NCBI GenBank assembly: GCA_963695805.1
Contig: CAVOHV010000008.1
Span: 186,001 to 250,000, forward strand
From: DASUPK01 sp963695805
GTDB taxonomy: Bacteria > Actinomycetota > Thermoleophilia > Solirubrobacterales > 70-9
Length of the DNA: 64,000 bases
Reading direction: 5' to 3'
Shown: positions 46,457 to 55,815 of the stretch, one piece after another
Layout of the letters: every line of letters begins with the position of its first letter
How positions within the stretch are numbered: the stretch's first letter is position 1
Program-made: the position numbers and the translations under genes
Notes under the pieces: model-generated
What the model was told of the DNA's origin: nothing
Databases searched by the model: none
The model's input: only the letters and a program-made list of their open reading frames with translations

Positions 46457-48022
46457 GTGCACCGGGCCATCAGCAGCAGCGGTATGGCGGCCCTCGCCCT
46501 CACAATCGGCGCGGCCGCCGTCGCGGTGCTGCTCGGCCTGGCGGCCGGGGCGCTCCCAATCGCGGGCACGCTGGCGCTGGCGGTGCTGGGACTCGGTCTG
46601 GTTGCCGCGCTGCTCTATCGCCGCTCCTTTCGAGCGCCTCTCTCTCCCACCAGGCCGCGGCTGAGGACCGGGAAGTTCCAGGGTGGGGAGACCGGCCGGT
46701 TCTGGGACGCCGCCGATGCATCGGCTGCGGACCGGCTCCTCAGGATTCCGCGAGTCCTCTTCTATCTCGGCTCGCTGACGCTCACCGAGGCGGTCTGGCG
46801 CCCGGCCCTCGGGCTCACGGTGAGCGAGATTTTCTTCCTTCTCGCGCTTGGGGCGACCGTGATCGCGGTCCTGGCGGGGAGACCGAGCGCGCGGATCCCG
46901 AACGGCCTGGTCATCGGGGTGACGATCTTCGCGCTTGGAGGGGCCATCAGCTCGATCGCGGCCGAATCGACGGCGAGCTCTGTCAGCCAGACGCTGCAGG
47001 GCATCTACGTGATGCTGCTCTGGGTCTGGACAGGAGCCACCGTGCTCAGGACGCGCCCGCAAATCGTTGTCGCGCTCGGCTGCTGGACGTTCTCGTCCGC
47101 CCTGAATGGATTCGCCGCGCTTCTGCAGGTGATGGACGTCTCATGGCTCGGAGGGGCGCTGGAGGGCAGCCGGGCAATCGGTCTCACCGACCATCCCAAC
47201 GACCTCGGCGCGGCCTGTGCCATCGCCCTGGTTCCCGCCCTGATGCTGGCGACCACCCGGCTTCCGGGTCGCAGCGGGCGGCTCGGACCGGTCCGATGGT
47301 GTCTACTGGCCTTCACCGCGATCGGCGTGATCCTCTCGGCGTCGGTCGGCGCGATGCTCGCCGGACTGATCGCGATCCTGATCTGGCTCCTCGCACCGGC
47401 GGTCCGGGCGCCGGGGCGGGTGGCCGTGGTGGCCGCCCTCGCGGTCTCGCTCGCGGGCCTCACGCTCGCCGGAGGGGCGGTGACATCACCCACCAAGCGG
47501 GTCGAGGAGGTGACCAGCAACGGCGTGTCGACGAACTCGGGCAGCGGCGCGATCCGCCTCAAGATCGTTCAGCGAGCCTGGCCGAGAATCGAGTCCAACC
47601 CGATTGTCGGGAAAGGTCTCGACTCGAGCGGCTTATCGGTCAATGTGATCAGCCACGGCACCGTCGTCCCCTACCAGGTCCATGGCGGACCGATATCGAT
47701 CTGGTATCAGGCGGGCATCTTCGGCCTGCTCGGCGTCGTGGTCGTCGTCTGGACGCTCCTCCGGGGAGCCTGGCGGACTTTGATCGCCGGGGATCAGACC
47801 GATGTGCTGATCGGCCTCTCGATCCTTGCGGCGTTCTTCGCCTTCCTCATCATCGCGATGACCACCCCGTTCGTCTTCCAGCAGTACGGATGGTTCACGG
47901 GAGTGATGCTGATCGCCTGGCGCCTGCGACGCGAGAATCTCGCGGAGTTCATCCCGAGCAGGGCCGACCGTGCTCCGCCACCCCTTCGAGCCGCAGGCCA
48001 ACCGGTGCTGACCCCAGGGTAA
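46457..48022 (+). CDS. O-antigen ligase/Wzy-like polymerase family membrane protein
   Basis: A 521-residue protein with about eleven predicted membrane segments and a large outer loop region (SPTKRVEEVTSNGVSTNSGS...IVGKGLDSSG...VHGGPISIWYQAG), the O-antigen ligase/polymerase (PF04932-like) layout. The start may be GTG 46457 or an internal ATG at 46484. It follows the broken GT4 by 11 bp and precedes another GT4. It would polymerise or ligate lipid-linked repeat units on the outer face of the membrane. Confidence 0.85.
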   Translation: MHRAISSSGMAALALTIGAAAVAVLLGLAAGALPIAGTLALAVLGLGLVAALLYRRSFRAPLSPTRPRLRTGKFQGGETGRFWDAADASAADRLLRIPRVLFYLGSLTLTEAVWRPALGLTVSEIFFLLALGATVIAVLAGRPSARIPNGLVIGVTIFALGGAISSIAAESTASSVSQTLQGIYVMLLWVWTGATVLRTRPQIVVALGCWTFSSALNGFAALLQVMDVSWLGGALEGSRAIGLTDHPNDLGAACAIALVPALMLATTRLPGRSGRLGPVRWCLLAFTAIGVILSASVGAMLAGLIAILIWLLAPAVRAPGRVAVVAALAVSLAGLTLAGGAVTSPTKRVEEVTSNGVSTNSGSGAIRLKIVQRAWPRIESNPIVGKGLDSSGLSVNVISHGTVVPYQVHGGPISIWYQAGIFGLLGVVVVVWTLLRGAWRTLIAGDQTDVLIGLSILAAFFAFLIIAMTTPFVFQQYGWFTGVMLIAWRLRRENLAEFIPSRADRAPPPLRAAGQPVLTPG

Positions 48023-48034
48023 TCGGGACTGCCG

Positions 48035-49320
48035 ATGAGGATCCTCAACGTGGTCGTCGGGGCCGCCGCCCGAACCGGGGGTGCGACCGCCTTCGCCTCC
48101 GAAGCGGCCATGGCGACATCCCGTGCCGGAGGAGACGCCCGTGTATTCGCGACGGACCTCGCCCTCGCACCTTGGGGCTGGCTTCAGAGGCAGCGCTCCG
48201 TTCGCTCGGATGAGTTGCATCCATCGCTCGCCCACGTGGACGCCGAGCTGTTCCCCACCCGCTTCCCACGACGCCTTGCCTATACACCGGCGATGGCCCA
48301 GGCACTCCGTACCGAGGTACCGAACTGCGACGTGGTGCACATCCACAACCTCTGGCAGTACCCCCAGTACGCGGCATTCCGCGCCGCCCGAGAGGCCCGG
48401 GTGCCCTACATCCTCTCCCCGCACGGCAGCTTCGACCCGTACCTACGGCGCCGAGGGCGCCCCCGCAAAGCGGTGGCGAGTGCCCTCTGGCATCGAGCGA
48501 TGGTCGAGGGCGCCGCACTGATCCACGTCACGACCAGCTCCGAGATGAGGCTGATCTCGGACATCGCTCCTCAGGTTCCCCGGGTGATCGTTCCCTGTGC
48601 CATCAACACGTCGGAATTCGGCGCCCTCCCCCCTCCGGACGAGTTTCGTGAGCGGCATCTGGCGGGTTACTCCGGGCCACTTGTCGTCTTCCTCGGGAGG
48701 GTCACCGAGAAGAAGGGCGTCGACGTGCTGCTCCGATCACTTCGCCCACGTGCTCGAGCGCCAGCCGGCGCGACTTGCGGTGGTCGGCCCCGACGACGGC
48801 GGGCAGCGTCCCCGCCTGGAGCGGCTCGCCCAGGACCTCGGGATCAGCTCGAAGGTTGATTTCGTCGGCGGGCAATATGGCCGGGATCGGCTGTCCGCGC
48901 TGTCGGCGGCGGACGTCTGGGCCCTCTCGTCGCATACGGAGAACTTCGGGATCGCTGTCATGGAGGCCATGGCCGCGGGCTGCCCGGTGGCGATCTCGCG
49001 GGACGTCAACCTTGCGGAGGAGGTGGCCGACGCGAACGCAGGCTTGATCGCCGAGGCCGAGCCCCGCGCCTTCGCGGCAGGGACTATTGGAGCTGCTCGG
49101 CGATCCTGAGCGGCGCCGGAGGCTGAGCCGGGCCGGACGGGAGTTCGCCGCACGCTACGACTGGAGCCAGGTGACGCCGCGTCTGATGGACATGTACCGC
49201 ATGGCGATGCAGCAGGAGGATCACGATCGGCGCCCGTTGCGCCCGTTCAGACTGGGTAGGCGCCTGGGCAGGACCGCCTCCGGGTTGCGGCGGAAGAAGC
49301 GAAGCGCGCTGCGAATGTGA
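48035..49320 (+). pseudogene. Glycosyltransferase family 4 gene with two frameshifts
   Basis: Starts MRILNVVVGAAARTGGATAF and reads VVHIHNLWQYPQYAAFRAAR and VVFLGRVTEKKGVDVLLRS. One extra base near 48743 shifts the frame to FAHVLERQPARLAVVGPDDG and VWALSSHTENFGIAVMEAMA; another near 49083 shifts to LLELLGDPERRRRLSRAGRE and YDWSQVTPRLMDMY. The end at 49320 overlaps the next gene on the other strand by 100 bp, so the true C-terminus may be earlier. An intact gene would be a standard GT-B transferase. Confidence 0.8.
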
Positions 49321-49991
49321 TGGCGGGTCGCGGGAGAGCGAACGCTCCCCCGGCTGGCTGCCCGGTATTCATGAAGCACGCGAACGGTCGGGTCGTAGCG
49401 AACCCGGAAGCCGGCGGCCCGGAGGCGGACGCAGAGGTCCACGTCCTCGAAGTAGAGGAAGTAGCTCTCGTCGAAGCCGCCGATCTGATCGAAGGCGCAC
49501 CGGCGGACCACCAGGCACGCGGCCGTCGCCCACTCGACGTCCACGGGGTACGTCACGCGCACAGCACCGCGGTCAGCTCGCGAGACCCTGCGGACCACCA
49601 GGTCGACCGGGGTCGGGACCCAGCGGGCTGAATCCTGAAGGGTCCCGTCGGGCAGGACCAGGGCCGGCGCAACCGCACCAACCTTGTCGTCCTCAAGCGC
49701 CTCCTCCAGACGTTCGAACTCCCCCGCCGAGGTTGCGCGGACATCCGGGTTGAGGAGTGCGAAGCTCGGCCCGGACGCCCTGTCCACACCCACGTTGGCG
49801 GCAGCCGCCAACCCCCGGTTGGCATCCAGCGAAATGACCTCGAGTCCCGCGTCCGCCGCGACCTTGCGCGTGTCGTCGGTGGACGCGTTGTCAGCCACCA
49901 GCACGCGGTCGAAGGACTCCAGGGTGGCCCGGCTCGCGACCTGCGTGCGTAGGTCAGCTGCGCTGTTGTGGGTGACGATTACGGCGTCCAT
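49221..49991 (-). CDS. Family 2 glycosyltransferase (WbbL/rhamnosyltransferase-like)
   Basis: A 256-residue GT-A protein: MDAVIVTHNSAADLRTQVAS, LVADNASTDDTRKVA, FALLNPDVRATSAGEFERLE and FDESYFLYFEDVDLCVRLRA, which holds the acidic catalytic and metal-binding pattern typical of rhamnosyltransferase-like enzymes. It is convergent with the GT4 gene and downstream of the flippase gene on the same strand, 10 bp apart. It adds a sugar to the lipid-linked unit; the sugar is not known. Confidence 0.88.
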   Translation of the reverse strand: MDAVIVTHNSAADLRTQVASRATLESFDRVLVADNASTDDTRKVAADAGLEVISLDANRGLAAAANVGVDRASGPSFALLNPDVRATSAGEFERLEEALEDDKVGAVAPALVLPDGTLQDSARWVPTPVDLVVRRVSRADRGAVRVTYPVDVEWATAACLVVRRCAFDQIGGFDESYFLYFEDVDLCVRLRAAGFRVRYDPTVRVLHEYRAASRGSVRSPATRHHIRSALRFFRRNPEAVLPRRLPSLNGRNGRRS

Positions 49992-50001
49992 GCCACCGAA
50001 A

Positions 50002-51430
50002 CTAACCTAGCCGAAACTCCTGCCGGACGACTATCAGCAGCGTTCCGGCTGCTAGAGCCGAGGTCGCAACGCGTGCGCCTATCGCCCAAGCTGCGGCTGG
50101 AAGCAGCAAGGCGATTGCAACCAGCACGGCCGCAATCCCATAGGAGACAGCATCGCGCGCCCAGTGCCATGGGACGTGGGCGATCCTCGCGGCGGCCCAC
50201 CTCGTCATCGCCGCCTGGGCGAGCACCGCCAGCACCGTCGCGGCCGCAGCGCCGATGAGCCCGAATGGCGGCAGAAGGACGGCCACGAGAATCAGGTTCA
50301 GCGCAGCGGCAGCCGGCGAAATCAAGATCAGGGGCTTGGTGTGCTTCGTCCAGAGCAGAACCTGTCCGTGAGCGGCGAACGCCACGATCGGCAGGCTGGC
50401 CAGCACCGCGACCGATGCAACGTCGGCGAGGTGCTCCGGGTCGTAGTCCGCTGGAACAACGACCTTGAGGACCGGCAATGCGAGCAGTGCCAGCACACCG
50501 GCGCCCAGCGCGGCAATCCGAGTCACCAGCGCGGCTATCTCGGCAAGCGTGGCCCAGCGTTGCTCCTCGGAGGCACCGAATGTGATCGGGAGCCAGGCAT
50601 TCTGGAGGGCGACCAGGAAGCCGACGACCAGCGTCCCGAACGCGTTCGCGATCTGGTACTTGCCGACTGCGCTGGATCCGGAGATCGCCTGAATCACGAT
50701 TCGATCGCCGACCGCCAGCACGGACTCCGAGATCGTGTTGGGGATCGTGGGAACGCTGTACCGCAGAGCCGATCCGAGCAGGCTTCGATTCGCGGGCGGA
50801 CTCCCCAACGTCTCGGTAAGGCGGAGCGACGCGATCGCGGCAATCAGGAAGGCGATCGCGACGCCGATCACATAGGCGAACGGCTGACGATCGATCAGCA
50901 GCGCGGCGATCCCGAGCAGCTGGGCTCCAGCGCTGGCGAGCAGCGTGATGACGATGAAGGGACGCGGCCGCTCCTGCGCACGGAGCAGGGCCAGGCAGGC
51001 GCCGATGACGGCCGCGGGCAGGGCCAGGAAGACGCCCAGCAGCACCGGTCCCGGGTCTTCGGGGGAAAGCGCCGGCGCCCAGATCAGCCCGGTCAGGAGG
51101 ATCGGACAGACCACTGCGGCGGCGATCAGAGCTGCGCTGATGATCAGCGAGCGCCCGGCCGTGGCGCCGTCCGCTTTCCTTTGATGATCAAAGAAAAAGC
51201 GCAGTATCGCGAGGGGCAGCCCGAGCGTCGCGAGGCCAGTAAGCATCAGCTGGATCGCCATCGTCGAGCGCGACCACACCGAATTCGCCGGATCCCAGCA
51301 GGCGCGTGATGACCGGGATTGCGAGACCCGCAGCGGACAGCTGGAGCGCAGTGCCGAGCGTGTAGATCGAGCCCTTCCCCAGCAGCCTGCGCCCGGGCCG
51401 GACATCCGACTCCCCCGCCGGCCCGGCCAT
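50002..51430 (-). CDS. Wzx-like polysaccharide flippase, one frameshift near the N-terminus
   Basis: About 475 residues with 12 or more predicted membrane segments, of the oligosaccharide/lipid exporter superfamily. ATG 51430 starts MAGPAGESDVRPGRRLLGKG and SIYTLGTALQLSAAGLAIPV, then one extra base near 51265 shifts into TMAIQLMLTGLATLGLPLAI. Without the shift a continuous protein to LLIVVRQEFRLG is obtained. It flips lipid-linked sugar units across the membrane. It lies between the GT2 gene and the Wzz/kinase gene in one leftward operon. Confidence 0.85.
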
Positions 51431-51498
51431 CGCCGCGAGCGGGTCCGGCGTCTCGAGCTCGCCCAGCTCGGGGCCAGGCTCCGGTGCGTCGCCTAGGT

Positions 51499-53067
51499 TC
51501 AGCTCGAACCGGGCGGCTGGACCAAGATCGCCGGGCGGCTCACCGTCGACGAGTAGTACCCGTAGGAGTAGCCCTCCTGGCCCGACCTGACCCCCGTGAC
51601 CACGAGCCCCACGGGGCGCTCGGGCATACGCTCAATCGCCGCTTTCGCGGCAAGCGCCTGGTCCCGTGTCGTCCGATCGAGACGAACACAGAGCAGCGCG
51701 GCGTCGACCAAAGGAAGCACCTCGAGCGCATCGCCCACCGAAAGCAGCGGCGCGCAGTCGAGGACGATGAGGTCGTACTCCTCACGGACCTCTTCGATGA
51801 ACTCGCGAAAACGCCGAGAGGCCAGCAGCTCGGCCGGCTCGGGCGTGAAGCTCCCGGCCGAGATCACGGTGAGAGACTGCTCGGGGGCCGTGTCCTCTTG
51901 ACCCTCCGATCCGAGGCTGTTCCTCGTCGCGATCGGCACCGACCTGATCACGTCGGCCGGCTGCGCCTTGCCGGTCGCCCAATCGGTGATCCCGGGGCTC
52001 GGGGGGACTTCGAGGCGATCAGCGAACACCGGGCGTCGCAGATCGCACTCCACGAGCAGAACACGCCTGCCCCTCAACGCAGTGGCCGTCGCCAGCCCGG
52101 CCGCAACCGTTGACTTGCCCTCTTCCGCGAGCGGGCTCGTCACCGCAATGGTCCGTAGCGGCCGGTTGCCGGCGAGGAACTCGACATTCGCACGCAGGAT
52201 CCTGAATGGCTCCAGATCGCGATCGGGACTCCTGCCATTGCCGGTGAGACCTGCGCCGCCGAGGGACTTGGCGTTGACATACCCCAGCATCGGCATCTGG
52301 AGCGTGTGCTGAACGTCGTGTGGATCCGTCAATCGCCGGTCGAGAGAGTCACGCAGGAAGGCGAGGACAATCCCAAAGATCAAGCCAAGAGCGAGTGCCA
52401 AGACTCCGTCCCTCACGGGCCGGGGAGAGCTCGGGCTTCCCGGCTCAGTGGCCGGGCTGGCGACCTCGACGGGTGTCGCAACCTGTGCTACCGACCGAAG
52501 CTGTGCGGCGTTCTGCAGGGAGATCTGCTTGTCGATTGAGGTGTCGTCGAGCCCCTTCACGCTCTGAGTCAGGCTCCTCGCCTGGCTCAGGAATTGCGAC
52601 CGCTGGCGCTCGGTAAGGACGTTCTTCGTCTCGATCGCAAAGGCATTGGCAAGATCCGCGGCAAGCTTGGCCGACTCGGCAGTCGCGGTCAGGCTGACCA
52701 GGCTGCTATCGGGATTGACCGCAGTCTCGACTGAGTCCTTGATCTCCGACTCTGAAAGATCCGAGTCCACATCCTGTGCGACGGCAGAGACGACCTCAGC
52801 GGAGGTCACCCGCTCGGCGCCTTGGGCCGCGGTCTGGGCCGGGGTCTGACCGGAGAAGGGGGTCGCGGCGCCTATCGTGGACAGGTACTGGCTCTGATCG
52901 ACGAACTGGATCTGCGCCCGTGCTTCGTATTCCTTCGTCTTCAGCAGCGAGTACGCGGCCACCGCAGCCACGGCCAGCAGCATTGTGCCGATGATCACCC
53001 ACTTCTGACGACGAAGCAGTCCGAGCACATCCCTGAGGATTTGGTCCTGAGCAACTTCTCTGTTCAT
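51499..53067 (-). CDS. Polysaccharide co-polymerase with bacterial tyrosine kinase domain (Wzz/BY-kinase)
   Basis: A 522-residue fusion. The N-terminal half has a Wzz domain with membrane helices near residues 23-42 (WVIIGTMLLAVAAVAAYSLL) and before the kinase (GVLALALGLIFGIVLAFLRD). The C-terminal half is a P-loop kinase with Walker A TSPLAEEGKSTVAAG, Walker A' VLLVECDLRRP and Walker B DLIVLDCAPLL. The C-terminus has a Tyr cluster YSYGYYSS that is the likely autophosphorylation site. ATG 53067 with GGAG upstream is chosen over 53094. It controls chain length and export of the polysaccharide. Confidence 0.9.
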   Translation of the reverse strand: MNREVAQDQILRDVLGLLRRQKWVIIGTMLLAVAAVAAYSLLKTKEYEARAQIQFVDQSQYLSTIGAATPFSGQTPAQTAAQGAERVTSAEVVSAVAQDVDSDLSESEIKDSVETAVNPDSSLVSLTATAESAKLAADLANAFAIETKNVLTERQRSQFLSQARSLTQSVKGLDDTSIDKQISLQNAAQLRSVAQVATPVEVASPATEPGSPSSPRPVRDGVLALALGLIFGIVLAFLRDSLDRRLTDPHDVQHTLQMPMLGYVNAKSLGGAGLTGNGRSPDRDLEPFRILRANVEFLAGNRPLRTIAVTSPLAEEGKSTVAAGLATATALRGRRVLLVECDLRRPVFADRLEVPPSPGITDWATGKAQPADVIRSVPIATRNSLGSEGQEDTAPEQSLTVISAGSFTPEPAELLASRRFREFIEEVREEYDLIVLDCAPLLSVGDALEVLPLVDAALLCVRLDRTTRDQALAAKAAIERMPERPVGLVVTGVRSGQEGYSYGYYSSTVSRPAILVQPPGSS

Positions 53068-53377
53068 CCGCGCTCCGAAATGCCCCTGCGACACTCCTGT
53101 CAGGCCTCGATCTCGCGGCGTACGGTACCAATGTCCATTGGATCCCCGCGCGGGTCACACCCTCGACCTGTCCTCCAACGGCGTAGCCCCCGCAAGATAG
53201 ACCGGGCCTCTCCGTTTACTCGAAATTGTCATCCGGCTCCCACAAGTGATTAGGATTCGCCAGTGCTTCAGGACCGTTCGGCGACCGGCGGAGCCAGACA
53301 CTTCGCCGACTCACTGAGTGTGAGAGCTCCTGCGGCTGATTCGAACCGTTGAGCGCGGGTAAAGGGTAAGGACTGAC
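53068..53377. other. Divergent intergenic region between the Wzz/kinase and the second sugar transferase
   Basis: About 310 bp without a credible gene. It must hold the promoters of both divergent genes. AAGGAC lies 5 bases before the ATG at 53378, and GGAG lies before the ATG at 53067. No strong palindrome or terminator was found by eye. Confidence 0.6.
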
Positions 53378-54164
53378 ATGGACCTCACGCCGGACCTCGA
53401 CATCGAGATAGAGGTGCCTCAGCGCGCCGGCACGGGGTATCCGATCCGCCAAAGCCGGGACACTGCGGAGTTACGGTGGCCGGAGGGGGAGGTGGCCCCC
53501 TCCCGCCCGGGCTCGGTCGGCAAGGTCCGAAGAGAGCTGGAGCGACTCGGGCAACCCCGCAGCCGGACCGATCGAGCTCTCAAGCGCGCCTTCGACCTGG
53601 CCGGGGGGGCGGTGCTGCTCATCGTCCTCGCCCCGGTCTTGCTGACCATCTCCTTGCTGATCAAGATGGATTCCCCCGGTCCGATCCTCTTCCGTCAGCG
53701 CCGGATCGGCCGGTACGGGGTGCCGTTCCGAATGTTCAAGTTCCGCACGATGGTGGACGGCGCTGACGACTCGCAAGCCCGCCCTGCTGCACATGAACGA
53801 GGCAGCGGAGGGACTGTTCAAGATCAGCGGTGATCCGCGCCTGACGCGTAACGGGCGGTGGCTGCGGCGAACCTCCTTGGATGAGCTGCCCCAGCTTCTC
53901 GATGTGATCTCCGGTCGGATGAGCCTCGTCGGCCCCCGACCCCTCATCCCCCAGGAGGACTCTCAGATCACGGGCGCGGACCGAGGCCGGCTCACGATGA
54001 GACCCGGGATGACAGGCGTCTGGCAGGTGAACGGCGCATCGGCGATCCCGATCTCGGAGATGGTGGAGCTCGACAAGGAGTACATCGACCAGTGGTCTCT
54101 CTGGTTCGATCTGAAGCTCCTGCTCCGGACGGCCTCTCACGTCGCACAGCGCCGCGGCTGGTAG
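53378..54164 (+). CDS. Second initiating sugar transferase (undecaprenyl-phosphate sugar-1-phosphate transferase), one frameshift
   Basis: About 261 residues when joined. It has a charged N-terminal tail, one membrane helix (GAVLLIVLAPVLLTISLLI), then the bacterial sugar transferase motifs FRMFKFRTMVDGADDSQA and, after one extra C near 53778, LLHMNEAAEGLFKISGDPR, SLDELPQLLDVISGRMSLVG and PGMTGVWQVNGASAIPISEM. It is a short form with the catalytic domain only, unlike the longer protein at 5975-7549. The AAGGAC ribosome site supports the start. It likely starts repeat units for the 40-55 kb locus. Confidence 0.85.
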
Positions 54165-54318
54165 CCAGTTCGAGCGAGGCCCTTTCCGGCACCGCCCGGG
54201 CGATCCCGCCTCTTGCAGGTTCCGCCGGGCGACCCTACTACCGTGGTCTACGTCGGGTCGACCAACCGGGTCCCCGAGGGGTTCCATTTCCTCCCTGCGA
54301 TCTGAAAGCGCGTCACAG

Positions 54319-54603
54319 ATGTCATCCGAATCGTTCGCCGATCTCGGCGTGTCGCGTCCTATCGTAGGCGCGCTCGCCAAGCGCGGCATCACCGAGCCCT
54401 TCGCGGTTCAACGTCTTTGTATCCGGGACGTCCTCGCTGGTGAGGACGTCCTCGTCCAGTCGCCAACCGGGTCGGGCAAGACGCTCGCCTTCAGCGTGCC
54501 GCTGGTCGACCGCTTCGCCACGTCCACAAGCCCAAGGTCGAGGAGGCCGCGGAAGTGCAGCACCGCTTCGTCCACCTGCGCGCTCCGCTGTTTCCCGCGC
54601 TAA
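54319..54603 (+). pseudogene. DEAD-box RNA helicase remnant
   Basis: MSSESFADLGVSRPIVGALA followed by AVQRLCIRDVLAGEDVLVQS and PTGSGKT is the Q motif and Walker A of a DEAD-box helicase, up to VPLVDRF near 54522. Then a different frame reads HVHKPKVEEAAEVQHRFVHL, a segment normally found about 150-200 residues later between the two helicase domains. The DEAD, SAT and C-terminal motifs are absent. The intervening sequence is deleted or misjoined. Confidence 0.7.
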
Positions 54604-54723
54604 GTTTTCGGCGGGGGGTGGTGTTGGAGCCCGCGGCGGTGGAAGCGGACTACGCACCCAGCGCCAGGGGAATGTCCGACGCAGTAGAGGAGAAGCGAAA
54701 TCGAACCAGAGCTGCGGCCAGCG

Positions 54724-55677
54724 GTGACGATCATCATCCCGACGAGGAATCGCCGCCGGTTCTTGGAGCAGTCGGTCAGAGACGCGCTGCGCCAGGTCGA
54801 TGTCGACATCGAAGTGCTGATCGTCGACGACGGCTCGCGCGACGCCGATGCCGTTCACGGCATCGAGACGCTCGACTCGCGGATCAGGGTGATTCGCCAT
54901 GACCGGCCGGGCGGCGTCGCTCGCGCTCGCAACACCGGGGTCGCAAATGCCTACGGGACATGGTCGGCCTTCCTCGACGACGACGATCGATGGGCGCCGA
55001 CGAAGCTGCGAACCCAGCTCGCCGCGGCTGGCGCAGCGCAAGCGTCATGGGTCTACTGCGCCGCCCTCACGATCGATCAGGAGGATCGCCCGCTGTTCGT
55101 GAACAGGGCCGGTAGGCCGTCCACCAGGGATTGGCTCGGAATCGTCAATCCGATTCCGGCTGGTAGCTCGAACGTCGTGGCCCGCACCGAACTGCTACAC
55201 GCCGTGGGCGGATTCGACGAGCGGCTCGCATTCCTGGCTGACTGGGACCTGTGGGTTCGGCTCGCGGCGAAGGCAGCTCCCGCCGTCTCCGACGAGGTGC
55301 TCGTCGCCTACCGCCTTCATCCCGACAATATGCATGTCCGCAAGGTCGAAGAGGTCGACGTCGAGCTCGACTACCTGGGACGGAAGCACCTGCCGGCTCG
55401 AGACTCGCGGCGGAATCTCATCGGCTCGTCCGCGCTGGCGTGGCGGGCAAGGGCTTACCGCCGGACCGGTCGCCGGGGCCGTGCGGCCCGTTTGTTCTTG
55501 CGGCGCTGGTGGCTCACGCGTGAAGCCCGCGACTTGGCGCAAGCGCTGGTGTCGCTCTTCGGTGACCCAAGCTTCTGGGCCGTCAGGCGACGTTGGACGC
55601 AGCGGAAGATGTCGCATCCGGAATGGCTCGATACGGGTAATTCGGGATGCTCAGGTCGAGGACGTGCCCGAAGATGA
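54724..55677 (+). CDS. Family 2 glycosyltransferase
   Basis: A 317-residue GT-A protein: TIIIPTRNRRRFLEQSVRDA, VLIVDDGSRDADAVHGIETL, GVARARNTGVANAYGTWSAF and LDDDDRW (DxD motif), and GGFDERLAFLADWDLWVRLA. GTG 54724 is the first normal start, but in-frame coding continues upstream to 54688 with AGGAGA at 54688-54693 followed by ATC at 54700, which might be an altered ATG. The last ~15 residues (GNSGCSGRGRARR) look unlike a normal end, so the 3' part may be joined to other sequence. Confidence 0.85.
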   Translation: MTIIIPTRNRRRFLEQSVRDALRQVDVDIEVLIVDDGSRDADAVHGIETLDSRIRVIRHDRPGGVARARNTGVANAYGTWSAFLDDDDRWAPTKLRTQLAAAGAAQASWVYCAALTIDQEDRPLFVNRAGRPSTRDWLGIVNPIPAGSSNVVARTELLHAVGGFDERLAFLADWDLWVRLAAKAAPAVSDEVLVAYRLHPDNMHVRKVEEVDVELDYLGRKHLPARDSRRNLIGSSALAWRARAYRRTGRRGRAARLFLRRWWLTREARDLAQALVSLFGDPSFWAVRRRWTQRKMSHPEWLDTGNSGCSGRGRARR

Positions 55678-55815
55678 AGACGAGTGCTGCCAGCTGGACG
55701 AGCAGCAGCACGAGGGGCCAGGTCCAGCCCAGGATCGTTTCCGGTGCGCGCGCGAGAGCTCGCGCACAACGAGACGAGCTCCCAACCTCCGAGGTGCTGG
55801 ATTTGAGCTCAGCAA

